This document shows positions 17,701 to 25,237 of a stretch of 64,000 bases of DNA, one piece after another. Under the pieces are notes generated by a model. The model made no database searches. It was not told the DNA's origin and was given only the letters and a program-made list of their open reading frames with translations. Position numbers and translations under genes: made by a program. Each line of letters starts with the position of its first letter. The first letter of the stretch is position 1. The DNA comes from Adlercreutzia murintestinalis (GTDB lineage Bacteria > Actinomycetota > Coriobacteriia > Coriobacteriales > Eggerthellaceae), in NCBI RefSeq assembly GCF_943192905.1, contig NZ_CALPCC010000010.1, positions 1-64,000 on the forward strand, read 5' to 3'.

Positions 17701-17839
17701 CGGGGGGGGCAGGCGCGGAAAGGGGGTCTGATGGCGCGGCCAAGTTCCCGCCAATGCGTCGATGTTCCGCTTTAGGGAACGCACGGTATCGGGACGGTGC
17801 GCCGGATTGTAGAATGGAGTGAACCAGAAAGGTCGCTGC

Positions 17840-19366
17840 ATGGATCTAACCAAGTTTGAAACATACAAGGAGAACAACCGCCTCGAAGCCAAAGCCGCGC
17901 AAGGTGGCCTGCCGAGGAGCATCTGGGAGACGATCTCTGCTTTCGCCAACACTGAGGGCGGAGTCATCGTGCTCGGAGCCAAGGAACGCAAGGACGGTAC
18001 CTTGGAAGTGGTGGGGCTGGATGATGCCGATAAGATGCTCGACGATTTTTGGAATGCCGCACACAGCACAGACAAGCTGTCCTGCTGTGTCATGTCCGAC
18101 AAGGATGCCAACATCGAGAGCGTCGATGGCAAAGAGCTGATCGTCGTAGAGGTTCCCCGCGCCGACAGGCACTTGAGGCCGATTTATATGAACGGCAATC
18201 CCGTCACGGGCACGCACCGGCGCGATCATAAGGGCGATTATCGTTGCGCAACTAACGAGATACAGGCGATGTACCGTGATGCTTCGGACGAGTCCATCGA
18301 CACCCGCATACACGAGAACCTGACGGTGGACGACCTATTTGCGGAAACCATCGGTTCGTATCGCAGAAGCTATGAGCTGCACCACAGTGGGCACGCCTGG
18401 GCAGACCTGCCCGACGAGGAGTTCCTTTGTCGGATAGGTGCCGCAAAGGCTGGCAGCGATGGAAAGGTTCATCCGACGAGCGCGGGTCTGCTCATGTTCG
18501 GGGAAGAGTGGCGCATCATGGCAGAGTTCCCGCACTATTTCCTGGATTACCGTCAGGAGCTCGGAACAGACGAGAGATGGCAGGGCAGGATCACCTCGCA
18601 GGATGACAGCTGGTCGGGCAATGTCTTCGACTTCTACCGGCGCGTCTTCAACAACATGAAACAGGCTATCAACGTGCCCTTCAGGCTCGATGAGAACAGC
18701 GAGCGCATCGACGAGACGGAGGCGCATGACGCTCTGCGCGAGGCTCTTGCGAACTGCCTCACGAACGCGGATTACAACGAGCGTCGCGGTGTCGTCTTCC
18801 TGTGGAAGGAGGACGGCCTGCACTTTGCGAACCCCGGCGGCTTCCGTGTCGGACTGAAAGATGCCTACATCGGCGGCAACTCCGATCCGCGCAACGAGAC
18901 CATGATGAAGATGTTCACGCTCATCAGTGTCGGTGAGCGTGCCGGAGGCGGCATTCCCGACATGGTGAAGAAGTGGACTTCCGCAGGTTATGGAAGACCA
19001 GTGCTTACCGAGCAAGTGAACCCCGAGCGATCGAGCATTTTCCTGCCGCTGGAATCAGAAGAAGATCCTGATCACTATGAGCAGAATCAAGGCACGAGCT
19101 CGACCTCCCTGACGCATGGTGACATGTCGGCCTTGCTTTCGATTCCAAATGCTCAATTGAGCGATAACGAACGCATCGCTTTCAGGTTGGCAATCGAGGA
19201 AGGTCGCGTCACCACAGCGATGTTGTCCAAAAATGCCGAAATATCAAAGCTTACTGCCAATCGTGTTCTAAAGCATCTGGCCGACATGGAGGTTTTGGTT
19301 TGGCGAGGGAGAAACAAGACTGATCCCTCTCAGTATTATGAGATATCTGAAAAACTGCTCGGTTAA
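17840..19366 (+). CDS. Schlafen/AlbA_2-domain ATP-binding protein (RecG-like C-terminus)
   Basis: A 508-residue protein. The N-terminal AlbA_2/Schlafen-type domain (about 5-135) has ENNRLEAKAAQGGLPRSIWE and FANTEGGVIVLGAKE. The middle (about 290-400) is an HATPase_c_4-type domain (ALREALANCLTNADYNERRG then VVFLWKEDG). A C-terminal winged helix (about 435-505) has VTTAMLSKNAEISKLTANRV. Such proteins are annotated as RecG-like helicases or transcriptional regulators and occur in defence islands. The start was set at ATG 17840 after GAAAGG. The neighbour ATPase starts 42 nt on, and both lie between the 24-bp repeats. Function is unproven; the pairing suggests an anti-phage or abortive system. 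Confidence 0.8.
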   Translation: MDLTKFETYKENNRLEAKAAQGGLPRSIWETISAFANTEGGVIVLGAKERKDGTLEVVGLDDADKMLDDFWNAAHSTDKLSCCVMSDKDANIESVDGKELIVVEVPRADRHLRPIYMNGNPVTGTHRRDHKGDYRCATNEIQAMYRDASDESIDTRIHENLTVDDLFAETIGSYRRSYELHHSGHAWADLPDEEFLCRIGAAKAGSDGKVHPTSAGLLMFGEEWRIMAEFPHYFLDYRQELGTDERWQGRITSQDDSWSGNVFDFYRRVFNNMKQAINVPFRLDENSERIDETEAHDALREALANCLTNADYNERRGVVFLWKEDGLHFANPGGFRVGLKDAYIGGNSDPRNETMMKMFTLISVGERAGGGIPDMVKKWTSAGYGRPVLTEQVNPERSSIFLPLESEEDPDHYEQNQGTSSTSLTHGDMSALLSIPNAQLSDNERIAFRLAIEEGRVTTAMLSKNAEISKLTANRVLKHLADMEVLVWRGRNKTDPSQYYEISEKLLG

Positions 19367-19391
19367 GAGTAGTTAAGAGCAGTTAAGAGCT
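19362..19391 (+). repeat. Three tandem 10-bp repeats across a stop codon
   Basis: GTTAAGAGTA, GTTAAGAGCA and GTTAAGAGCT follow one another. The first contains the TAA stop (19364-19366) of the Schlafen-like gene. They sit in the 42-nt gap before the ATPase gene. Confidence 0.7.
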
Positions 19392-19408
19392 TTTCTTAGA
19401 GGTGCTAT

Positions 19409-22015
19409 GTGGATCAAAAGCAGAGGACAATAGGCGAACAGATAACGGACTGGCTTAGTCGGCAACCAAAATGGTTCTCATTTGCGTTGCATGTTGCAGT
19501 TGTGGATGAAGCGACGAACCAAATCATTGAGTCAATTACCCAAAAAGCGTGCCAGGAGAACGGTTTGGAAGTGTCTTTTGGCGAGAATGGTCCACTACTA
19601 AAAGAGTTTACCGAGGAAGACTTGCTATCGCTTGAGTCTTCCGAAAGAACAATCGTCTTGGATTCGGTAACAGCTAATAAGGGAGTAAACGCCCTGACAG
19701 ACGACGCTGAATTAAAACTAGAGCACAATGGAATAACTGTCGTATATGGAGAGAACGGTTCGGGAAAATCAGGATTCAGCCGTCTAATTAGGAACTCGTG
19801 CACTTCTCGCGCTGGTGCCGCTGAAGTTCTGCCAAATGTATTCAAAACAACTGGATCTTCGGTTGCGACTTATAAGGTTTTGATAAACGGAGAACCTTTG
19901 ATATATAAATGGACATCAGGCGAAGTTGGTTTTCCGCAGTACCCTGAGATCATGTTCTTCGATTCTGCGTGCGCATTGCAAGAAGTCGCAGGAAAGCCAA
20001 ACGAAGTACTCTATGTTCCTCCAATACTATCTATTTTTGAACGTTTGTCCTCCATTGTTTCAAGTGTGGCAGAGACAATCAAAGACTACAGTGGCGATTT
20101 TCGCATCAACATATCAGTGGCCTCTGCGCCTGATTACGCCAAGGAGTCGTCTCAACTTGCGATGCTCATAAATTGCTCTGACGAGAACAAGGCTAAAGAA
20201 CAACTTAAAAAGGTCGCACTTTCCGATGAAGAAGCCACGCGGCTTGAGCAATTGCCAATTCAGATGAAGAGTGATCCAGGTACGGAACTCCCGGTTGTTG
20301 AAAGAAAAATAAAGCAGTTGAGCGAATTACGGGGGAAGCTCCTGGAGCTGTATAAACACTGTGATCTTAATTTTTGTACCGCGCTTGACGCAGCACGCAA
20401 CGAGAGCGAGAAAGCACAATCCGCAGTTCTTGCTGCACAAAAGCTTATATCTGAACCATCCTCTCTTGAAGGTGTTGGCAGCGAAGAATGGAAGGCCTTG
20501 TGGTGGGCTGCGAAAGCATATTCCGAGGGCCATGCCTACAAAGGGGACTCCTTTCCCTATACTGGCGATGATGCAAGATGTCCACTCTGTCAGCAAGAAT
20601 TACTCCCAGATACGAAAGTGCGCCTCGGAGGATTTGAGAGATTCATGAGCGGTGCTGCTGAAACTGCGAAATGCAAGAAAGACGCCAATCTGAAAAAACT
20701 CTTGGACGGGCTTGTTTCAAGTGCTCAATCCGTTATCAACGAAAAAGGCAGTATCGCCATCATAGAGAACAATACGATTCGGGATGAGATGGATGAGCTT
20801 ATTGCAGCGCTCCAGCAATTTGATTTTTCTACGCAAGACAAGATCTCTTTAACCCAGTTATGCGAGTCAACCAAGAGCGCAGGGTTCTCTGTCAGAAAGG
20901 AATTGGACGCGTTACAAGAAAAAGTCGGCGCCTTGAAAGAAAAGCTTAAACCGGGATTCCTCGAACAGCTGAATTCCGAGTATTTAATGCTGCAAACACG
21001 TCGTTGGCTCGCGGATAACGCTGAGCTGATACTGGACGATGTGCGCACGAGATATACGATGGCTTTGTTGGACAAAGCGAAAAAGCAATGCAGCACACGA
21101 GGAATTAGCTCTTTGGTTTCTGAGCTATCAAAGTCGGAAATAGTTGAGAAAATGTCTGCTAGTTTTCGGCAAGAATTGGATCGCCTTCACGCCAATGCTC
21201 TTCCAGTGGTTTTTGGCGCTAAGACCCAGGCCGGACGCGAAGTGCAGGAAATCGTTCTTAAAGAGACCGTTCTGAAGGCGAAAACTGCTTCGGTGCTAAG
21301 CGAGGGAGAACGCAAGATAATTGCCATTGCGGGGTTCTTCGCTCAGGTAGATGTAATCCAGCATCCATCAACTATTGTCTTAGATGACCCCATGACTTCA
21401 TTAGATCACAGATGGAGAGAAGCTGTAGCTAAACGAATTGTTGATGAGGCGGCATTGAGACCCGTAGTCGTTTTCACGCATGATCCTGTTTTTTGTAGCT
21501 ATCTCACGAGACTGTCCGATGAAGCATCTCTTAACTGTGAATATCGAACTGTTCGGCGAAAGGGATCATTGGCCGGAATCGTATCGAATGAGCTGGATTG
21601 GAGCGCGTGCAAGAACAGAGACAGAATCAAAGGGTTACGCGCAGAATCTCAGCGTATAAGGGCGAACATAAAAGCTGATCTATATCAGGACGATGCGGTT
21701 CAAGATAGAGACATTCAGGCGTGCTACAGCAGGTTGCGCGCGGCATGGGAGCGTGCTGTTGAGGAGGTTCTGCTGAATGGTGTTATCGAAAGGATGAAGC
21801 CGCAAGTTCATACCCAGCAGCTCCGGCATATTCCGGACATTAATAACGATGATGTAAAGACAGTTACTGCCGCAATGACACGATGCTCGGCAATTATCGA
21901 GGCTCATGACGATCCGCTAACGGCGTTGCCGAATTCACCAACTATTGATGAATTGGAAGCGGATATCTCTGTCCTGGAAACCTGGACGCGCGAAATAAGC
22001 AAACGTCGAAACTAA
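19409..22015 (+). CDS. Large AAA/SMC-like ATPase, PrrC/RloC-type
   Basis: An 868-residue protein. Walker A is GENGSGKS (114-121), a Rad50-like CPLC zinc-hook motif is at 391-394 inside long coiled-coil segments, the ABC signature is LSEGERK (about 630-636), Walker B is IVLDDPMTSLD (D659/D660), and VVFTHDP is the H-loop. This order matches the AAA_13 family with the anticodon nucleases PrrC and RloC. The C-terminal 110 residues hold R777-x3-E781 followed by H801 and H807, loosely like the Arg-Glu-His triad of those nucleases. Start is GTG 19409 after GAGG. Its base composition is clearly lower in GC than its neighbours, a sign of transfer. It is probably a defence protein; nuclease activity is inference. 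Confidence 0.75.
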   Translation: MDQKQRTIGEQITDWLSRQPKWFSFALHVAVVDEATNQIIESITQKACQENGLEVSFGENGPLLKEFTEEDLLSLESSERTIVLDSVTANKGVNALTDDAELKLEHNGITVVYGENGSGKSGFSRLIRNSCTSRAGAAEVLPNVFKTTGSSVATYKVLINGEPLIYKWTSGEVGFPQYPEIMFFDSACALQEVAGKPNEVLYVPPILSIFERLSSIVSSVAETIKDYSGDFRINISVASAPDYAKESSQLAMLINCSDENKAKEQLKKVALSDEEATRLEQLPIQMKSDPGTELPVVERKIKQLSELRGKLLELYKHCDLNFCTALDAARNESEKAQSAVLAAQKLISEPSSLEGVGSEEWKALWWAAKAYSEGHAYKGDSFPYTGDDARCPLCQQELLPDTKVRLGGFERFMSGAAETAKCKKDANLKKLLDGLVSSAQSVINEKGSIAIIENNTIRDEMDELIAALQQFDFSTQDKISLTQLCESTKSAGFSVRKELDALQEKVGALKEKLKPGFLEQLNSEYLMLQTRRWLADNAELILDDVRTRYTMALLDKAKKQCSTRGISSLVSELSKSEIVEKMSASFRQELDRLHANALPVVFGAKTQAGREVQEIVLKETVLKAKTASVLSEGERKIIAIAGFFAQVDVIQHPSTIVLDDPMTSLDHRWREAVAKRIVDEAALRPVVVFTHDPVFCSYLTRLSDEASLNCEYRTVRRKGSLAGIVSNELDWSACKNRDRIKGLRAESQRIRANIKADLYQDDAVQDRDIQACYSRLRAAWERAVEEVLLNGVIERMKPQVHTQQLRHIPDINNDDVKTVTAAMTRCSAIIEAHDDPLTALPNSPTIDELEADISVLETWTREISKRRN

Positions 22016-22359
22016 GCCTGCTTCAGGGCCACCGTTCCATAGCGAAGGATCGGATGATGGTAGCCCCTAGGAATGTCAGATGAGAGGCATCCATCTCAGT
22101 TGTCACCCTGTGGGAACTGTACGTCAATTACCCAAACGGCAGACGCCCCTCGGTCCGGTAATTGACGTACTTATTCGATTAGGACGACATACCTATTAGA
22201 GCGCGAAGACAACATAGCTTTGTCGAGTGTTGCCGAGAAAAGAAGTTGGCATTTTATGAACGGGTGTCCTTAAATCAGGAACATGCCACCATCAAATCCC
22301 TTGCTTTTACATGAGCTCTCCTTATAATTGAACTCACAGTTCAATTATAAGGAGAGCTC
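22016..22359. promoter_or_regulatory. Intergenic region with two large palindromes
   Basis: A 344-bp gap between the large ATPase and tetR. It contains a 14-bp inverted repeat (22119-22170) and the 25-bp-arm palindrome (22310-22362) that covers the tetR promoter and start. No gene is seen. Confidence 0.6.
22119..22170. repeat. 14-bp perfect inverted repeat, 24-nt loop
   Basis: GTACGTCAATTACC (22119-22132) is inverted exactly at 22157-22170. There is no T run, so it is not an obvious terminator. It lies 100 nt after the ATPase stop and could be a recombination site, an operator or a remnant of a terminal repeat. Confidence 0.6.
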
Positions 22360-22362
22360 ATG
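22310..22362. promoter_or_regulatory. Perfect palindrome (25-bp arms) over tetR promoter and start codon
   Basis: Left arm 22310-22334 (CATGAGCTCTCCTTATAATT then GAACT), spacer CAC, right arm 22338-22362. A TATAAT box at 22323-22328, with TTGCTT 16 nt upstream, lies in the left arm. The right arm holds AAGGAG (22349-22354) and the ATG at 22360. A bound repressor would cover -10 to the start codon, and an RNA reading through from upstream would hide the ribosome-binding site in a stem. Confidence 0.8.
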
Positions 22363-23016
22363 GCAAGAAGGAAAAAAGAGGCACCATCAGTCCATAGAGC
22401 AAATATCGCCCGGGCAGCCGAAATGCTGTTCGAGAGAAAAGGCATTGAGAAAACTACAGTAGACGAGATCGCCGAGGTTGCTAACTACGGCAAGGCTACG
22501 CTTTACGTTTACTTCGCAAACAAGGATGAAATCTTTTTCTATGTTGTGCATCAGCATATGCTTGAGCTGCTAACAAAGCTGAACGGCATTATCGAAGCGG
22601 AGACCTCTACGGTTGCTCACTGGTACGAGACTTATCTGGAGATATGCTTCGCCATCCACAATTGCTGCAAGGACTCACCCTTGTACTTCGATGCCATGAT
22701 AGACGAGATTGATGTTGCGGTTGATGACCCCGATCTCCCTATGACATATCGAGAAATCTATGCGACTGGTGAAGAGCTTGAAAAAGTCGCGACGATCATG
22801 ATGGATCGAGGAGTCGAATTGGGGCTCATAAAAGACTCGCTGAGCTATTCGGAAACCGCAATGTATTTCTGGGGTGCAATCACCGGCATTGTGCGCATGT
22901 ACGAGCGGAAAAGTTCCTACTACAACCAGATTGGACTAGCCGAATCATTCCTGCCCAGGGCCTTTTTGGGCTTGGTAAACGGATACCTCGTTGAATCGGG
23001 GGCCGAATATGCGTAG
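22360..23016 (+). CDS. TetR/AcrR family regulator
   Basis: A 218-residue TetR protein. The HTH is at about residues 28-50 (KTTVDEIAEVANYGKATLYV then YF), followed by a large C-terminal effector domain. ATG 22360 follows AAGGAG at 5-nt spacing. The start lies inside a 53-bp palindrome, so autorepression is very likely. The nitroreductase gene starts inside the last codons of this gene (8-nt overlap), which means translational coupling and marks the nitroreductase as the regulated function. The gene sits between the 24-bp direct repeats. Confidence 0.87.
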   Translation: MARRKKEAPSVHRANIARAAEMLFERKGIEKTTVDEIAEVANYGKATLYVYFANKDEIFFYVVHQHMLELLTKLNGIIEAETSTVAHWYETYLEICFAIHNCCKDSPLYFDAMIDEIDVAVDDPDLPMTYREIYATGEELEKVATIMMDRGVELGLIKDSLSYSETAMYFWGAITGIVRMYERKSSYYNQIGLAESFLPRAFLGLVNGYLVESGAEYA

Positions 23017-24097
23017 GAAACTCATCGCTATGGGGGTCATTGCGCTATCAATCGTAATAGGAGGCTGCGTCATTATGCTGATGCTTGGAAGTCCGCTCAG
23101 GCTCAATCCGAGAACAAACTTGGACGGTGTTGACCAAGAAACGAGCGAAATTCTCTACCTGGGCTCCCTTGCCCCCAACAGCCACAACTCTCAACCCTGG
23201 AAAGTCACACTTCACGAGCGAAGCGGGATAGTGGATATACAGCTCGACGATGCTAGGCCCCTCTTGGCATCCGATCCAGATCGGCGTGAGTCGTACATCA
23301 CGCTAGGGTGCTACATCCAAACGCTGCAAGAGGCATTCGAAGCGTACGGACGCAACGCCGACGTAGAAGTACATGCGGACGGTTCAGCTACTCTGACCTT
23401 TGAAAAGTGGAGGACGGGCGGCATAGATACAGCAAAAGTCAGCATATTGAAGAAGCGGCATACAGACAAACGCATTTTCAGCAAAGAGCCGATTCATTGC
23501 GAATGTTTGCAAGGTCTCGGCGAGAGCACCATTTGCTATCCAGAATCGACAGAAGGATACCGAGCAATAGCGGATGCGACTCTTTCCGCAGTGGCTATGC
23601 AGGCTGACGACTTGGCTTTCCGTGAAGAGCTGGCACAATGGATGCGCTACTCGGATGACGAGGTCAGGGAAACCGGAGACGGGATTACGGCAGAGATGCT
23701 TGGACTCGGCCGCATAATGAAGGTTCTATATTACCTGACCACAAATCGCGAAAGCGCCGAAGGCGATGCGTTCGCGCGGCAGGGCATCGAGACAGCAGAA
23801 AACCAGGTTCGCAACTGCGGTGCGTTTCTGGCGATAACGGGCGGAGACTCTCCTGAAGAGCTCATTGACGTTGGCCGGGAAACGATCAGGGTATGGCTAG
23901 CTTGCACCAGATTGAATATCTCCGTTCAACCCATGAGCGCGGCATTAGAGGTCAATGAGACGCGAGCGCAATTAGAGTCTGAGCTTGGAAGGGATCTCCC
24001 GGTTCAGATGATCCTACGCATTGGATACGTGAAGGATTACGGGGAGAACATGGGAGTGAGACGCGATTTAGACGAATACATTGAGATCGTGGGCTGA
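23009..24097 (+). CDS. Membrane-anchored nitroreductase (Acg-like), lipoprotein
   Basis: A 362-residue protein. The N-terminus MRRKLIAMGVIALSIVIGGC has a charged start, hydrophobic segment and lipobox with Cys20, so it is probably a surface lipoprotein. The body resembles Acg-type nitroreductases: LAPNSHNSQPWKV is the FMN-binding Ser/His motif, and a second half (RQGIETAENQVRNCGAFLAI, then WLACTRLNISVQPMSAALEV) completes the pseudo-symmetric fold. The ATG overlaps the tetR stop. Such flavoproteins reduce nitro compounds or sequester flavin; export of one is unusual. The substrate is unknown. Confidence 0.78.
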   Translation: MRRKLIAMGVIALSIVIGGCVIMLMLGSPLRLNPRTNLDGVDQETSEILYLGSLAPNSHNSQPWKVTLHERSGIVDIQLDDARPLLASDPDRRESYITLGCYIQTLQEAFEAYGRNADVEVHADGSATLTFEKWRTGGIDTAKVSILKKRHTDKRIFSKEPIHCECLQGLGESTICYPESTEGYRAIADATLSAVAMQADDLAFREELAQWMRYSDDEVRETGDGITAEMLGLGRIMKVLYYLTTNRESAEGDAFARQGIETAENQVRNCGAFLAITGGDSPEELIDVGRETIRVWLACTRLNISVQPMSAALEVNETRAQLESELGRDLPVQMILRIGYVKDYGENMGVRRDLDEYIEIVG

Positions 24098-24266
24098 CAC
24101 GGATTGCTAGATTTAGTAATCGGTATCTCTTGGATGCTCGATCTTTCGGTTGGGGATTTAGCACAGCCTTATGGAGATGTATTCCCAAATTGGGAATACA
24201 TCTTCCCTATTCAGTCGGATATGGATGCACGCGCTTCGACCTTGTCTAGCCTGATGTGGTGCTCGA

Positions 24267-24290
24267 GCGAACGTGCGGGCTCAAGGCGAC
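24267..24290 (+). repeat. 24-bp direct repeat, right copy
   Basis: Identical to 17677-17700. It lies just before the point where recognisable acetyltransferase sequence begins, so the N-terminal part of that gene appears replaced by the repeat-bounded segment. Confidence 0.75.
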
Positions 24291-24620
24291 TAGGAACGTT
24301 CCTGCACCTGACAGCTTGCCGGAGGCTGTTCCAGAGGTTCGTGGACGGCCCGGACGAAGGACACTATGTTCCCGACGCGATTGAGCAAGTCGAATCGCTG
24401 GCAATAGCTCAAGACGACAACGGAATGACCCTTTGCTTCGCCGGTGTTCAAGGTGACGTACTCGCAATGCTCTTCCTTGCTCCCGATCAGCGGGGCAACG
24501 GCGTTGGCCGCAAGCTTCTGGCCTACGCCGAAGAACAGCTGGGCGCGCGCAAGCTCGAGATCAACGAACAGAACCCGCAAGCCCGCGGCTTCTATGAACG
24601 CTGCGGTTGGCAAATGGTCG

Positions 24621-24763
24621 GCCGTCGCGAGACCGATGATGCGGGCGAGCCCTATCCGCTTCTGGAATTGGAACTCATGCAATCGTGGCCAAAATGGCGA
24701 AAACCCTCGCAGGAGGGTTTTCGATCAGATTCTTTGGAGTGGGTGATGGGAATCGGCCCCTGT
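24621..24763 (+). repeat. 143-bp direct repeat, right copy
   Basis: Matches 8560-8702 with four substitutions. It ends with TGGAGTGGGTGATGGGAATC, which read on the minus strand resembles a tRNA T-arm, acceptor end and encoded CCA. After 24763 the sequence diverges from the other copy. Confidence 0.85.
24700..24721. terminator. Bidirectional hairpin terminator in right repeat copy
   Basis: AAAACCCTC (24700-24708), loop GCAG, GAGGGTTTT (24713-24721), the same hairpin as at 8639-8660. Confidence 0.75.
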
Positions 24764-25020
24764 GCCAATACCAATAGTTATGCCCCATGCGCTTCTGCAC
24801 CTCAGACGGGAGCCCATCGAAGCTGACCTCTTTCCAGCCGACCACGCCTCGGATCGGCTCCACGGTCAGCTCCAGATAGGCGTCTTCTTTCAGTTGCCGC
24901 TCTGTTCCGAAAGAGATGTCCCGCGCATCGCCTTGGACGTTGTGGCAGGGGAGCGTATAGAGCAGGCTCATGCCCCCTGTTGGGTCTATCACGCCTCCCT
25001 TCGACTCCAGCTCTTCTACT
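24764..25020 (-). pseudogene. Unrecognised protein fragment
   Basis: A minus-strand frame without a credible start reads ERVEELESKGGVIDPTGGMS, then LPCHNVQGDARDISFGTERQ and GVVGWKEVSFDGLPSEVQKR, with a protein-like composition (charged and aromatic residues, few rare codons). It ends where the 143-bp repeat begins. No family is recognised. It lies immediately after the small DUF7662-like gene in another frame, so it may be the tail of a disrupted neighbour. Confidence that it was once coding is moderate. Confidence 0.4.
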
Positions 25021-25024
25021 CTCT

Positions 25025-25237
25025 CTATGCCTGGTCCAGCTTGGAAAAGTCGACCGTCTCCTTCTTCAGCGATATCTTGCCCACTTCGTACCCATAGCCC
25101 GGAAGCTCTTTCTTGTATTGGAGGAACGAGTGGTCTATGGGGATTCCTGCGATATCGCGTATTTGATCGAAAGTGAGCGTGAGCTCATCTTCGCCGGTCT
25201 TTTGTATGTATTCCCACAAGGGGTCGAATTTGCTCAT
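25025..25237 (-). CDS. Small conserved hypothetical protein (DUF7662-like)
   Basis: A 70-residue protein: MSKFDPLWEYIQKTGEDELT, then LTFDQIRDIAGIPIDHSFLQ and a basic C-terminal strand (YEVGKISLKKETVDF). The pattern 'DPLWEYL...LTFdqI..I.G' is that of small single-domain proteins often found near nucleic-acid enzymes. An AAGGATG stretch precedes the ATG. No function is known. It is short, but its composition and motif make it a real gene rather than a chance frame. Confidence 0.6.
   Translation of the reverse strand: MSKFDPLWEYIQKTGEDELTLTFDQIRDIAGIPIDHSFLQYKKELPGYGYEVGKISLKKETVDFSKLDQA

Larger units (their letters stand above)
17485..17839. other. Non-coding segment with long inverted repeat
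   Basis: A 355-bp gap. It holds the inverted repeat 17562-17574/17653-17665, the 24-bp direct repeat copy at 17677-17700, a run of eight Gs (17702-17709), and probably the promoter of the ATP-binding gene at 17840 (TAGAAT at 17808-17813). No credible coding frame is present. Confidence 0.55.
24300..24826 (+). pseudogene. GNAT acetyltransferase remnant, N-terminus lost and stop lost
   Basis: From FVDGPDEGHYVPDAIEQVES onward the frame encodes the central and C-terminal GNAT fold: EMLF-like LAMLFLAPDQRGNGVGRKLL (acetyl-CoA loop RGNGVG), LEINEQNPQARGFYERCGW and GEPYPLLELELM. The first 45 or so residues, conserved in the complete relative at 55774-56226, are replaced by unrelated sequence next to the 24-bp repeat. 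At the 3' end the stop seen in the copy at 8635 (TGA) is TGG here, so translation would run on through the terminator to 24826. Both ends are damaged and it is probably inactive. Confidence 0.7.

Noticed and set aside
24104-24299. N-terminal extension of the acetyltransferase frame as real protein
   Set aside because: These codons (MLDLVIGISW and following) do not match the family start and cross the 24-bp repeat; they look like non-coding sequence in frame by chance.
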